From positions 1 through 64,000 of the forward strand of contig DATIZX010000055.1 of the NCBI GenBank assembly GCA_035516795.1: a stretch of DNA of 64,000 nt, given 5' to 3'. Made by a program: the position numbers and the translations under genes. Of the stretch, positions 7,766-16,193 are shown piece after piece (position 1 is the first letter of the stretch; each line of letters starts with the position of its first letter). The notes beneath the pieces were generated by a model. It made no database searches. It saw only the letters and a list, made by a program, of their open reading frames with translations, and had not been told where the DNA came from. Source of the DNA: DATJBF01 sp035516795 (GTDB taxonomy: Bacteria; Verrucomicrobiota; Verrucomicrobiia; Palsa-1439).

Positions 7766-7977
7766 AAATCGTCGCGGGAAATGCCGAGGTCGTCGACGAG
7801 GTCGGCAATGATCCCGCGAGGTACGTCGCCGGGATGATAAGCAAAGGTGATGAGACGGTCAGGGTGAAACGGATTAGAGTAATGACGATGACTCCCTGAC
7901 ATGCGAACGAGTACGCATCCGATCTCGCGCAGACGGCGCTCCAGTTGGCGGCAGTTGTAGGAAGGATACTTGCCCAC
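7747..7977 (-). CDS. hicA: HicA family toxin (mRNA interferase)
   Basis: 76 residues. It shows the HicA double-stranded-RNA-binding-like fold: RRLREIGCVLVRMSGSHRHY with the catalytic His in GSHRHY, then HPGDVPRG and DDLGISRDDF, all conserved in HicA. It would cleave mRNA when not bound by HicB. It lies 2 bp downstream of hicB in the antitoxin-first order. It looks intact. Its 3' end overlaps the degraded toxin on the other strand. Confidence 0.88.
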   Translation of the reverse strand: MGKYPSYNCRQLERRLREIGCVLVRMSGSHRHYSNPFHPDRLITFAYHPGDVPRGIIADLVDDLGISRDDFYFKRF

Positions 7978-7979
7978 GG

Positions 7980-8198
7980 TCAGACCGTCAGGACAAACTT
8001 ATCACGAAAGGCCGGCGGGATTGGTCTTCCGGTCTCCAGCAGTGCCTCCAGATGCGCCTTAGCCGCTTCCTGAAACCGCAAGATGGCTTCACCGCGGTCA
8101 CGTCCGTGCGTATGACAGCCGGGCAGCAACTTGGACTTGGCGATCCACACGCCATCTTCGTCCCGGCGCACTTGAATCTTGGAGATCGGAACAATCAT
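7980..8198 (-). CDS. hicB: HicB family antitoxin
   Basis: 72 residues: IQVRRDEDGVWIAKSKLLPG, then CHTHGRDRGEAILRFQEAAKA and ETGRPIPPAF. This is the partial RNase-H-like fold of HicB antitoxins (DEDG.W.A....PGC...G.T..EA). It lacks an obvious C-terminal DNA-binding extension, so autoregulation may need a partner or be weak. ATG 8198; hicA follows after 2 bp. Confidence 0.87.
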   Translation of the reverse strand: MIVPISKIQVRRDEDGVWIAKSKLLPGCHTHGRDRGEAILRFQEAAKAHLEALLETGRPIPPAFRDKFVLTV

Positions 8199-8243
8199 GT
8201 TGACAAGAGAATATCCGATGAACCACGCACGGTCAACTTCCTA

Positions 8244-8268
8244 GGAGCGACATCTCTGTCGCAACCGG
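8244..8268 (+). repeat. REP-like palindrome
   Basis: GCGACA (8247-8252), loop TCTC, TGTCGC (8257-8262), preceded by TAGGA and followed by AACCGG. The head and tail resemble the unit at 9231-9256 on the other strand although the stem differs. It lies just outside repeat copy 2. Confidence 0.55.
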
Positions 8269-8281
8269 CTCGCCATTCGCT

Positions 8282-8358
8282 GGATCGCCGAACGTGTGGA
8301 GGCAAGCTGACGAAGAAAACAACTTTCAACGTGTCGAGTGGAGAGCTGACCCTGCCGA
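8282..8358. repeat. 77-bp direct repeat, copy 2
   Basis: Partner of 7208-7284 with 9 mismatches and no gaps. It ends 44 bp before the stop of the HEPN gene and closes the toxin-antitoxin islet. Confidence 0.85.
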
Positions 8359-8401
8359 GAAGCGATTCTGCGACTCGGCGCATACCCTGAGGTCGCCGGT
8401 T

Positions 8402-8860
8402 TCAGTTCTCTGTTCGTAGAACCGATCTCTTTGTCTGCGCAAGTAAGCTCTCTGCTCCGTCCAAAAGTACGGTTAACACTCTCTGCGAACGTAACGAGTC
8501 CAGGGGCTCAAAAACCAACGGATACTCATAGTGTTTGTTCTCGTACGAAATATGGAAGACCCGCAAAAAGTCGCGAAAGTCTTTGTGGGTTTGAAAAAAC
8601 TCATCCAGTCCCGCCTGTTCGGCCTGTCTAAGTGCGTTGTCCAAGTTGTGACCGAATTGTTCTCTGTCGCTCAAGTCACCCATAGCCCAGCCCTTGGCTC
8701 GGAGAAAAGCTTTCAATGAAAGTTCAATTGAATGGCAGACTAGATAGAATGCAACGGTTCTGAGTTGTGGATTGGGCGCGACCATTTTGGCGGCCTCGGC
8801 GTACTCCCAAGCCAGAAAATAGAAATGTTCAGCCGGCGAACGATCAACAGGGTCGGCCAT
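8402..8860 (-). CDS. HEPN-domain protein
   Basis: 152 residues from ATG 8860 (MADPVDRS). The all-alpha pattern FYLVCHSIELSLKAFLRAKG, FGHNLDNALRQA and ISYENKHYEYP is typical of a HEPN-like family with a conserved GH.L and FEYP/YEYP ending. RDFLRVFH is an R-x6-H that could be the HEPN nuclease motif, but its place is not canonical, so activity is uncertain. The start follows the zinc-ribbon stop by 13 bp, suggesting one transcript. A longer frame to 8923 would overlap that gene. Confidence 0.7.
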   Translation of the reverse strand: MADPVDRSPAEHFYFLAWEYAEAAKMVAPNPQLRTVAFYLVCHSIELSLKAFLRAKGWAMGDLSDREQFGHNLDNALRQAEQAGLDEFFQTHKDFRDFLRVFHISYENKHYEYPLVFEPLDSLRSQRVLTVLLDGAESLLAQTKRSVLRTEN

Positions 8861-8873
8861 GATCGCATTCGAC

Positions 8874-9068
8874 TTAGGGCATTCTACCGCACGAGCAACA
8901 CTTGCCGGTGCGACCAGACACAAGTCTGCCGCAGTGGCGACATTTCAAGAGGTGCGACGAAACCGCCTCACCACAGTTGAAGCAGGGGCTACTGTCGCTA
9001 GGGTGGCCTCCAAGCCTGACGGCGTTCGCCTGCTTTCGAGGCTTCGCATCGCGAATGATTCTTTTCAT
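8874..9068 (-). CDS. Small zinc-ribbon protein
   Basis: 64 residues. Three CxxC knuckles (CFNC, CRHC, CSCG) are spaced in the C-terminal half, enough for a zinc ribbon; the N-terminal 25 residues are basic. Such proteins bind nucleic acid or act as accessory subunits; the role here is unknown. It lies 13 bp upstream of the HEPN gene. The Cys spacing supports a real gene despite a weak ribosome site. Confidence 0.55.
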   Translation of the reverse strand: MKRIIRDAKPRKQANAVRLGGHPSDSSPCFNCGEAVSSHLLKCRHCGRLVSGRTGKCCSCGRMP

Positions 9069-9114
9069 GCGTGAACCATAAGCCTGCTCGCACCTGCGTC
9101 AAGTTGTTGAGCGA

Positions 9115-9230
9115 CTACTTTTCTGAATGCTGTTTCTCCCGAAGTATTTCCTCGCACGCTTTCTTGGCCGTACTCGCCAGTTGAGGATCAAGCTTCTGAA
9201 GCTGCCTTAATGCTTCGGTTCCTTCGTCGG
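9115..9230 (-). pseudogene. C-terminal coding remnant
   Basis: An open minus-strand frame ending at TAG 9117-9115 reads EALRQLQKLDPQLASTAKK then ACEEILREKQHSEK, a plausible charged helical C-terminus. Going upstream the frame runs straight into a REP-like palindrome and no start is found. I take it as the tail of a gene interrupted by repeat insertion. Family unknown. Confidence 0.3.
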
Positions 9231-9256
9231 CCGGTCGCGCCCGGAAGGGCGCTCCC
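9231..9256 (-). repeat. REP-like palindrome
   Basis: On the minus strand: GGAG, then GCGCCC-TTCC-GGGCGC (9252-9237), then GACCGG. The stem is perfect over 6 bp. Head (GGGAGCG) and tail (ACCGG) resemble 8244-8268. Confidence 0.6.
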
Positions 9257-9282
9257 ACAACCACAAAGCTCTATCGACCGAA

Positions 9283-9346
9283 GGTCTCCAAGGCTTGCTG
9301 GATGGGGAGACCTGATGGTCAAAAGAACCGGCGTGGTCGGGAGACC
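9283..9346. repeat. Three GGTCTCC/GGAGACC units
   Basis: GGTCTCC at 9283-9289, its inverse GGAGACC at 9306-9312 and again at 9340-9346. The first two form an inverted repeat with a 16-base spacer. They are likely further REP-type units next to 9231-9256. Confidence 0.45.
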
Positions 9347-9399
9347 TGCGCCGAACAACGTTTTAACGTTTCCACGCCTTCAACGATTTCAACAGCGTC

Positions 9400-10881
9400 T
9401 CATGGCAAATCGGTATGGCCCATGAGGAAGCGGTCGCATTCGCGAGCGGCGCTACGGCCTTCGTTGAAGGCCCAGACGACGAGGCTCTGGCCGCGGCGGC
9501 AATCGCCGGCGGCGAAAACACCTTTCAGGCTCGTTCCGTACTTGCCGTAGTCGGCCTTGACGTTCGAGCGTTCGTCGCGTTCGACGCCGAGTTGTTTCAG
9601 TAACAGATCTTCCGGTCCGAGAAATCCCATCGCCAGCAACGCAAGCTGACACGGCACAGTCTTTTCCGTGCCGGGAATCTCTTTCGCGACGAACCGCCCC
9701 TTGTCGTCTTTCACCCACTCGATCTGGACGAGTACCACTTCTTTGAGTTGACTACTGGCGTCGCCAATGAATTTCTTGGCGGTGGTGCAATAAACGCGCG
9801 GATCATCGCCGAACTTGGCGCTGGCTTCTTCCTGGCCGTAATCGAGACGGTAGACCTTCGGCCATTCGGGCCAAGGATTATTAGCCGCGCGTTCCAGCGG
9901 CGGCTTCGGCAGAATTTCCACCTGAATCAGGCTCCGGCAGCCATGCCGTAGCGCTGTGCCCACACAGTCGGTGCCGGTATCACCTCCACCAATGACCATG
10001 ACATCTTTGCCTTCGGCGGAGATAAAGTTGCCGTTCTTGTGTTTGTCGAGCAGGCTCTTGGTGTTCGCCGTGAGAAACTCCATTGCGAAGTGGATGCCTT
10101 TGAGGTTGCGGCCTTCAATCGGCAGATCGCGCGGCTTGGTTGCGCCCGTGCAGAGGACGACGGCATCGAATTCTTTCAGCAATTTGTCAGCGGGATAATT
10201 CTTGCCGACTTCGGTGTTGGCAACAAACTCGACGCCCTCCGCAGCCGTGAGATCGACACGGCGTTGGACGATGCTCTTGTCGAGTTTCATGTTGGGGATG
10301 CCGTACATCAACAATCCGCCGATCCGGTCGTCGCGTTCGAACACTGTTACGGCGTGGCCAGCCCTGTTGAGCTGCGCCGCAGCGCAGAGACCGGCAGGGC
10401 CGGAGCCGATCACCGCCACCTTTTTGCCAGTGCGCGCCTTGGGCGGATCAGCGGCAACCCAGCCCTCGTCCCAGCCGCGGTCGATGATGGCGACCTCGAT
10501 GCTCTTGATGGTGACGGGCGGTTCGTTGATGCCGAGCACGCAGGAGCCTTCGCACGGCGCGGGACAAACGCGGCCGGTGAACTCGGGGAAATTGTTGGTC
10601 TTGTGCAGCCGCGCGAGCGCTTCCTTCCACAGGCCGCGATAGACCAGATCGTTCCATTCCGGGATCAGGTTGTTGATCGGACAACCAGATGCCATGCCGC
10701 TGAGGAGCTTTCCGGTATGACAAAACGGGATGCCACAATCCATGCAGCGCGCGCCCTGCTGCTGGAGTTTCTCGACGGGCAAGTGGAGGTGGAATTCCTG
10801 CCAATCTTTCACGCGTTCCGCCGGCGAACGGTCCGCCGGGAGTTCGCGTTTGATTTCGAGAAATCCGGTAGGTTTGCCCAT
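9400..10881 (-). CDS. gltD: Glutamate synthase small (beta) subunit
   Basis: 493 residues, normal length. It oxidises NADPH and passes electrons to GltB for glutamate synthesis from glutamine and 2-oxoglutarate. The N-terminal cysteine-rich region (CMDCGIPFCHTG, CPINNLIPEW, VCPAPCEGSCVLG) binds two 4Fe-4S clusters. FAD and NADPH sites are VIGSGPAGLCAAAQ and VIGGGDTGTDC. It is the last gene of an ACT-gltB-RAYT-gltD cluster. Its ATG (10881) is 2 bp after the RAYT stop, so its expression may depend on reading through the inserted element or on a new promoter. Confidence 0.96.
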   Translation of the reverse strand: MGKPTGFLEIKRELPADRSPAERVKDWQEFHLHLPVEKLQQQGARCMDCGIPFCHTGKLLSGMASGCPINNLIPEWNDLVYRGLWKEALARLHKTNNFPEFTGRVCPAPCEGSCVLGINEPPVTIKSIEVAIIDRGWDEGWVAADPPKARTGKKVAVIGSGPAGLCAAAQLNRAGHAVTVFERDDRIGGLLMYGIPNMKLDKSIVQRRVDLTAAEGVEFVANTEVGKNYPADKLLKEFDAVVLCTGATKPRDLPIEGRNLKGIHFAMEFLTANTKSLLDKHKNGNFISAEGKDVMVIGGGDTGTDCVGTALRHGCRSLIQVEILPKPPLERAANNPWPEWPKVYRLDYGQEEASAKFGDDPRVYCTTAKKFIGDASSQLKEVVLVQIEWVKDDKGRFVAKEIPGTEKTVPCQLALLAMGFLGPEDLLLKQLGVERDERSNVKADYGKYGTSLKGVFAAGDCRRGQSLVVWAFNEGRSAARECDRFLMGHTDLP

Positions 10882-10883
10882 GC

Positions 10884-11492
10884 TTAAATCTGCCGCTGTA
10901 AGCTCGCTTGGCTTCCGTAAATTGTAGGCCGACTCTGTGAGTCGGCGTGCCGCCGCTTCTCGCTTAATTGAACCGGATGCACTTCACCCGCAAAAGGCCA
11001 ATCGCTCGCATTCTTTACCAGTCCGGCTCGAACCGGATTCTCAAGAACATACATCCACTTCACTTCATAGCTTTCCTCACTGCGCAGTAAGTGGTCAAAA
11101 AAACTCTCCTGCCAGAATGGGGATGTGCGCCCCTCCTTGCGCCAGCCAGCCGCGAGAAACTTCTTCAGACTGCTGACCCAGCGTGAAAGAACATCTGAAC
11201 CTTCAGCGGCAACGAAAACATGAATATGGTCGGGCATGAGGACATACCGGCCGACCCAAACGCCCGCGGATTCAGGGGATCGCTGGCAAAAGGTGAGAAA
11301 ACGTTCATGCGTTCCCATATTGTTCAAGAATCGCGCCCGATGCGCCGTGCAGATTGTCAAAAAGTAAACGGGGCAATCGGTGGCGTATACGATGTCCAAG
11401 CGGCGAAGGCGTTTCGGCAAGTGAAACGGAACGGATTTCGCCGACTCGCAGAGTCGGCCTACAGTTCGGATCGAAGGATGTGCTGTGCCCAT
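10884..11492 (-). CDS. RAYT: REP-associated tyrosine transposase (Y1/IS200-like)
   Basis: 202 residues from ATG 11492. The core contains VYFLTICTAHRARF, the HUH motif in LMPDHIHVFVA, SRWVSSLKKF, FWQESFFDHLLRSEESYEVK and YVLENPVRAGLV. The catalytic Tyr is probably in SYEVKWMYV. This is the single-strand DNA endonuclease family that mobilises REP palindromes. Both ends of the frame run through inverted GTAG-REPs (10924-10946, 11440-11462), so the functional protein may start at a TTG inside the element. It is inserted between gltB (stop 11494) and gltD (start 10881). Confidence 0.85.
   Translation of the reverse strand: MGTAHPSIRTVGRLCESAKSVPFHLPKRLRRLDIVYATDCPVYFLTICTAHRARFLNNMGTHERFLTFCQRSPESAGVWVGRYVLMPDHIHVFVAAEGSDVLSRWVSSLKKFLAAGWRKEGRTSPFWQESFFDHLLRSEESYEVKWMYVLENPVRAGLVKNASDWPFAGEVHPVQLSEKRRHADSQSRPTIYGSQASLQRQI
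10924..10946 (+). repeat. GTAG-headed REP, left flank of RAYT
   Basis: GTAG (10924-10927) followed by a perfect 7-bp stem GCCGACT / AGTCGGC with loop CTGTG. The GTAG-plus-hairpin layout is what RAYT enzymes recognise in other bacteria. Inverted copy at 11440-11462. Confidence 0.8.
11440..11462 (-). repeat. GTAG-headed REP, right flank of RAYT
   Basis: On the minus strand: GTAG (11462-11459) then GCCGACT-CTGCG-AGTCGGC. The stem is identical to 10924-10946 with one loop difference. Both GTAG heads face outward, so the RAYT gene is enclosed by an inverted REP pair about 539 bp across. Confidence 0.8.
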
Positions 11493-11493
11493 A

Positions 11494-14400
11494 CTAGTTT
11501 CCTCCGACCCGAGCCAGATCGTGGGCGTTTTGCTCGAAGGCCGCCATAACGGCTTCATCGCCGCTAAGTCCGGCTGCTCTCACGCGTTTGGTGGCTTCGA
11601 GCGCGCGCTTGTAATCCTTCGGCATGACCTTGACGAACTTGGGCGCCATTTCTTGCCACAACTTCAAGATGTTCTTGGCCCGTTCGCTGCCGGTGTATTC
11701 GGCATGTCGCTGAATCATCGCGCGGACCTCCCTAGTCTCCTCCGGGTCAGCCAGTTTCTCCAACCCCACCATGGCTGTGTTTACGCGCCCCGGGAAATCG
11801 CCCGTCACGTCGAGCACATAGGCGACACCGCCGCTCATGCCAGCGGCAAAATTGCGACCGGTATGACCCAGGACAACGACACAGCCACCAGTCATGTATT
11901 CGCAGCCGTGATCGCCAACGGCTTCGGCGACAGCGCGCACGCCGCTGTTGCGTACGCAGAATCGTTCGCCCGCCATGCCGTGGATATAAGCCTCACCGCT
12001 CGTCGCGCCATAGAAGGCGACGTTGCCAACGAGAATGTTTTCCTCGGGCACGAACGTCGAACCCGCCGGTGGGAACACGATAATCTTGCCTCCGCTCAAT
12101 CCTTTGCCAATATAATCGTTGGAGTCGCCTTCGAGAATCAACGTCATTCCCTTTGGGGTGAACGCGCCAAAGCTCTGACCGGCGCTGCCTTTGAAGGACA
12201 ATTGGATCGTATCCTCGGTCAAGCCTTCCGGTCCATAGCGACGAGTGACTTCGCTGCCGACGATTGTCCCGACGACGCGATTCGTGTTGTTGATTGGCAG
12301 CGACGCGGCCACTTTCTCTCCTCGTGCCAGCGCCGGCTGACAAAGTTTCCAAAGCACCTGTTTATCGAGCGACTTTTCCAGACGGTGATCCTGGTCGATC
12401 TGACGGAAACGACCGACATTGGCCGGAACAGGCGGCTGATAAAACACCTTTGAAAAATCCAGTCCGCGCGCCTTGTAATGATCGATGGCCTTTTTCACAT
12501 CGACGCGATCAACGCGTCCAACCATTTCCTCGATGGTGCGGAACCCAAGCTGGGCCATCAACTCGCGGACTTCTTGGGCAACAAAGTGCATGAAGTTGAC
12601 GACGTATTGAGGGTCACCAGTAAATTTCGCACGCAATTTCGGGTCCTGCGTGGCAACACCGACCGGACAGGTATTGAGATGGCAGACGCGCATCATGATG
12701 CAGCCGAGCGTCACCAGCGGCGCGGTCGAGAACCCGAATTCTTCAGCGCCAAGCAATGCCGCGACGACAACATCGCGTCCAGTTTTCAACTGGCCATCGG
12801 CCTCCACGTAAATCCGGCTGCGGAGATTGTTCAGCACAAGTGTCTGTTGCGTTTCCGCCAAACCGAGCTCCCATGGCGTGCCGGCATGCTTGATCGAGGA
12901 GAGCGGCGATGCACCCGTGCCGCCGTCGTGCCCACTGATGAGAACCACGTCGGCATGCGCCTTGGCAACGCCGGCAGCGACGGTGCCCACGCCGATCTCG
13001 CTGACGAGTTTTACGCTAATGCGGGCGCGTTCGTTGGCATTCTTAAGGTCGTGGATCAATTCCGCGAGATCCTCGATCGAATAAATGTCGTGATGCGGCG
13101 GCGGCGAGATGAGACCGACGCCGGGCGTTGAATACCGCACCTTGGCGATCCATGGGTAAACCTTCGCGCCGGGCAGTTCCCCACCTTCTCCGGGCTTGGC
13201 GCCTTGGGCCATCTTGATTTGTAGTTCTTTGGCTTGCGTCAGGTACTGACTGGTCACACCAAACCGGCCGCTGGCGACCTGTTTGATCGCGGAGTTCTTG
13301 CTATCGCCATTCGGCATTGGCTTGTAGCGTTCGGGGTCTTCGCCGCCCTCGCCGGTGTTCGATTTGCCGCCGATCCGGTTCATAGCAATTGCCAGCGCTT
13401 CGTGCGCCTCCTTGCTGATCGACCCGTAGCTCATGGCACCGGTCTTGAATCGTTTGACGATGCTCGCCACCGGCTCGACTTCCTCGAGCGGAATCGGCCG
13501 CGGCGCAAATTGAAACTCGAAGAGTCCGCGCAACGTGCAGAGGTTCTTCGACTGGTTGTTGACCAACTCGGAGTACTCTTTGAAAACCTTGTAGTTATCT
13601 GTCCGCGTCGCCACTTGCAGTTTGTGAATGGTCTCGGGATTGAAGAGATGATACTCGCCGTCGCTGCGCCATTGGTATTGGCCGCCAGGATCCAGAGTTG
13701 CACCGTTGACGCTGCGGTCGGGGAACGCATGCCGATGCCGTTGCCGGACTTCCTCGGCAATCGTATCGATCCCGATGCCCTCGATCTGCGATGCCGTCCA
13801 CGTGAAATACTTGTCGATGACAGAATGATTCAGGCCAATGGCTTCGAAGATTTGCGCGCCGCAATAACTCGCCATCGTGGAAATGCCCATTTTGGCCATC
13901 GTCTTGATGACGCTCTTGGTCACAGCCTTGAGGTAATTTTTGACCGCCTTCTTGTGGTCGATGTCCTTGAGAATGCCCTGACGAATCATATCGTCGAGAG
14001 ATTCGAAAGCTAGGTACGGATTAATCGCGCCCGCGCCATAGCCAATCAGCAAGGCGAAATGGTGAACCTCGCGCGGTTCGCCCGATTCGAGCACCAGTGC
14101 GACACGCGTACGCATGCCCTTGCGGATGAGATGATGGTGCATGCCAGACACGGCCAGCAAAGCCGGAATAGCAGCGTTCTCGGCATCAATACCGCGATCG
14201 GAAAGAACCAGAATGTTGTGTCCGTCCTTGATCGCTTTACTCGCCTTGGCAAACAATTTGTCGAGCGCCTTTTCCAATCCTTTGCCACCCTCTTCCACTT
14301 TGAAGAGAATCGGCAGCGTAATCGACTTGAAGCCCGGCTGCTGGATGTGGCGCAGCCTCTCGAACTCTTCGTTGCTAAGCACCGGACCTTTGAGCAGAAT

Positions 14401-16107
14401 CTGGTGGCAGCTTTCTGGCCGAGGATCGAGCAAATTTCCCTCGGCGCCGATGGTTGTGTAGGTCGAAGTGATGATCTCTTCGCGGATACAATCGATGGGA
14501 GGATTGGTGACCTGAGCAAAGAGTTGTTTGAAATAGTTGTAAAGCAACTGTGGCCGTTGGGAGAGCACCGCGAGGGGCGTATCAGTTCCCATTGAACCGA
14601 TCGGTTGAACGGCGTCGCGCGCCATGGGCGCGAGCAGAATGCGCAAGTCCTCGAACGTGTATCCGAACGCCTGCTGCCGCAACAAAACCGTGGCATGATC
14701 GGGTTGGTGTACGTGCAGGGGTTCCGGCAGACTTTCGAGATCGACGAGATTCTCCTTCAGCCAAAGACGATATGGGTGCTCGGTGGCAATTTTGTGTTTG
14801 ATCTCTTCGTCGGAGACGATGCGGCCGAGTTCGGTATCAATCAGGAACATGCGACCCGGTTGAAGCCGTCCCTTCTGCAGGACCCGGTCGGGTGGTACAT
14901 CCAGCACGCCGACCTCCGACGCCATGATGACCTGATCGTCCTTGGTCACATAATACCGCGACGGACGCAGGCCGTTGCGGTCCAGCACTGCGCCGATTTT
15001 CACGCCGTCGGTGAAGGCGATGGAGGCCGGACCGTCCCACGGCTCCATCAGGCACCCGTGGTATTCGTAGAACGCCTTCTTCTCGTCGCTCATGCTCTCG
15101 TGTCCCGTCCACGGCTCGGGAATCATCATCATCACGGCATGAGGCAGCGAGCGCCCACTGAGGACGAGAAACTCAAGGCAATTGTCGAACATCGCCGAAT
15201 CACTGCCGTCCTCATTGATGATCGGCAAAAGCTTCTTGATGTCGCCGCCGAACAGATCTGATTCCAGCAGCGATTCGCGGGCGTGCGTCCAATTGATGTT
15301 GCCGCGGAGCGTGTTGATCTCGCCGTTGTGAGCCACGTACCGGTAGGGATGCGCCCGGTCCCAACTGGGAAAGGTGTTCGTGCTGAACCGGGAGTGTACC
15401 AGTACCAGCGCGGACTGCATCGCGGGGTCTGCCAGATCGGGATAAAACGGCTCGATCTGTTCCGGCATGAGCATTCCCTTGTACACGACGGTTTTGTAGG
15501 ACAAACTGGAAATGTAGAAGCGATTGCCGCCGCTGATCCCCGAATAACGGATTCCTTTTTCGGCGATTTTCCGAACGACGTACAACTTGCGTTCGAATGC
15601 CATGTCGTCTTTGATCTTTCGGTCGCGACCGATGAAGACCTGCCGCACAATCGGCTCAGACGCGAGCGCCGTCTGCCCTAGCATAGTGTGATTGGTCGGA
15701 ACGGTGCGCCAGCCCAGCAGGCGATGGCCTTCCGTCTCCACGATTTCCTCGAACAACTTCTCGCATTTGTAGCGCTCGGATTTGTCGGGAGGCAAATAGA
15801 CCATGCCGACGCCGTACTCACCGTAATCAGGCAAGGCGATTTTTTGCTGAGCGCAGACTTTCTTCAGGAACTGATGCGGCGTCTGCATCAGGATGCCCGC
15901 TCCGTCACCGGTATTTGCTTCACAGCCGCAGGCGCCGCGATGGCGGAGATTCATCAGCACAGTGAGCGCCTGGCGTACGAGCTCATGCGACTTCCTTCCC
16001 TTCACGTTCACCACAAACCCCACCCCGCAGGAATCGTGTTCAAAACGCGGATCGTACAGCCCTTGCTTCCTGGGCCAACCGTAGGGTGTTATGATAGAGT
16101 TCCTCAT
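11494..16107 (-). CDS. gltB: Glutamate synthase large (alpha) subunit
   Basis: 1537 residues from ATG 16107 (MRNSIITPYGW); a TTG 45 bp further up is possible. The N-terminal class II glutamine amidotransferase domain has its nucleophile Cys in HDSCGVGFV after a short leader. The central domain leads to the FMN-binding synthase domain (KPGEGGELPG, GHDGGTGASPL). 3Fe-4S ligands are in CIMMRVCHLNTCPVG. The C-terminal GXGXG domain ends the protein (GCVVVLGHTGRNFAAGMSGG). It produces glutamate with GltD. An ACT-domain gene lies 86 bp upstream on the same strand. Confidence 0.97.
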   Translation of the reverse strand: MRNSIITPYGWPRKQGLYDPRFEHDSCGVGFVVNVKGRKSHELVRQALTVLMNLRHRGACGCEANTGDGAGILMQTPHQFLKKVCAQQKIALPDYGEYGVGMVYLPPDKSERYKCEKLFEEIVETEGHRLLGWRTVPTNHTMLGQTALASEPIVRQVFIGRDRKIKDDMAFERKLYVVRKIAEKGIRYSGISGGNRFYISSLSYKTVVYKGMLMPEQIEPFYPDLADPAMQSALVLVHSRFSTNTFPSWDRAHPYRYVAHNGEINTLRGNINWTHARESLLESDLFGGDIKKLLPIINEDGSDSAMFDNCLEFLVLSGRSLPHAVMMMIPEPWTGHESMSDEKKAFYEYHGCLMEPWDGPASIAFTDGVKIGAVLDRNGLRPSRYYVTKDDQVIMASEVGVLDVPPDRVLQKGRLQPGRMFLIDTELGRIVSDEEIKHKIATEHPYRLWLKENLVDLESLPEPLHVHQPDHATVLLRQQAFGYTFEDLRILLAPMARDAVQPIGSMGTDTPLAVLSQRPQLLYNYFKQLFAQVTNPPIDCIREEIITSTYTTIGAEGNLLDPRPESCHQILLKGPVLSNEEFERLRHIQQPGFKSITLPILFKVEEGGKGLEKALDKLFAKASKAIKDGHNILVLSDRGIDAENAAIPALLAVSGMHHHLIRKGMRTRVALVLESGEPREVHHFALLIGYGAGAINPYLAFESLDDMIRQGILKDIDHKKAVKNYLKAVTKSVIKTMAKMGISTMASYCGAQIFEAIGLNHSVIDKYFTWTASQIEGIGIDTIAEEVRQRHRHAFPDRSVNGATLDPGGQYQWRSDGEYHLFNPETIHKLQVATRTDNYKVFKEYSELVNNQSKNLCTLRGLFEFQFAPRPIPLEEVEPVASIVKRFKTGAMSYGSISKEAHEALAIAMNRIGGKSNTGEGGEDPERYKPMPNGDSKNSAIKQVASGRFGVTSQYLTQAKELQIKMAQGAKPGEGGELPGAKVYPWIAKVRYSTPGVGLISPPPHHDIYSIEDLAELIHDLKNANERARISVKLVSEIGVGTVAAGVAKAHADVVLISGHDGGTGASPLSSIKHAGTPWELGLAETQQTLVLNNLRSRIYVEADGQLKTGRDVVVAALLGAEEFGFSTAPLVTLGCIMMRVCHLNTCPVGVATQDPKLRAKFTGDPQYVVNFMHFVAQEVRELMAQLGFRTIEEMVGRVDRVDVKKAIDHYKARGLDFSKVFYQPPVPANVGRFRQIDQDHRLEKSLDKQVLWKLCQPALARGEKVAASLPINNTNRVVGTIVGSEVTRRYGPEGLTEDTIQLSFKGSAGQSFGAFTPKGMTLILEGDSNDYIGKGLSGGKIIVFPPAGSTFVPEENILVGNVAFYGATSGEAYIHGMAGERFCVRNSGVRAVAEAVGDHGCEYMTGGCVVVLGHTGRNFAAGMSGGVAYVLDVTGDFPGRVNTAMVGLEKLADPEETREVRAMIQRHAEYTGSERAKNILKLWQEMAPKFVKVMPKDYKRALEATKRVRAAGLSGDEAVMAAFEQNAHDLARVGGN

Positions 16108-16193
16108 TTTGCCGGCTGCCACTCTCGCCTTTGGGGGATCACTATATGACAACTTCGCTTTGAACTTTCAACGTCTTTGTGAGGCCGTGTCGC

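Larger units (their letters stand above)
9069..9399. other. 331-bp gene-poor stretch with REP-like units
   Basis: Between the zinc-ribbon gene and gltD no complete gene is seen. It holds a short minus-strand C-terminal coding remnant (9115-9230) and several short palindromic or inverted units with GGAGACC/GGTCTCC and GCGCCC/GGGCGC arms (9231-9346). It looks like a decayed region colonised by dispersed repeats. Confidence 0.6.
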
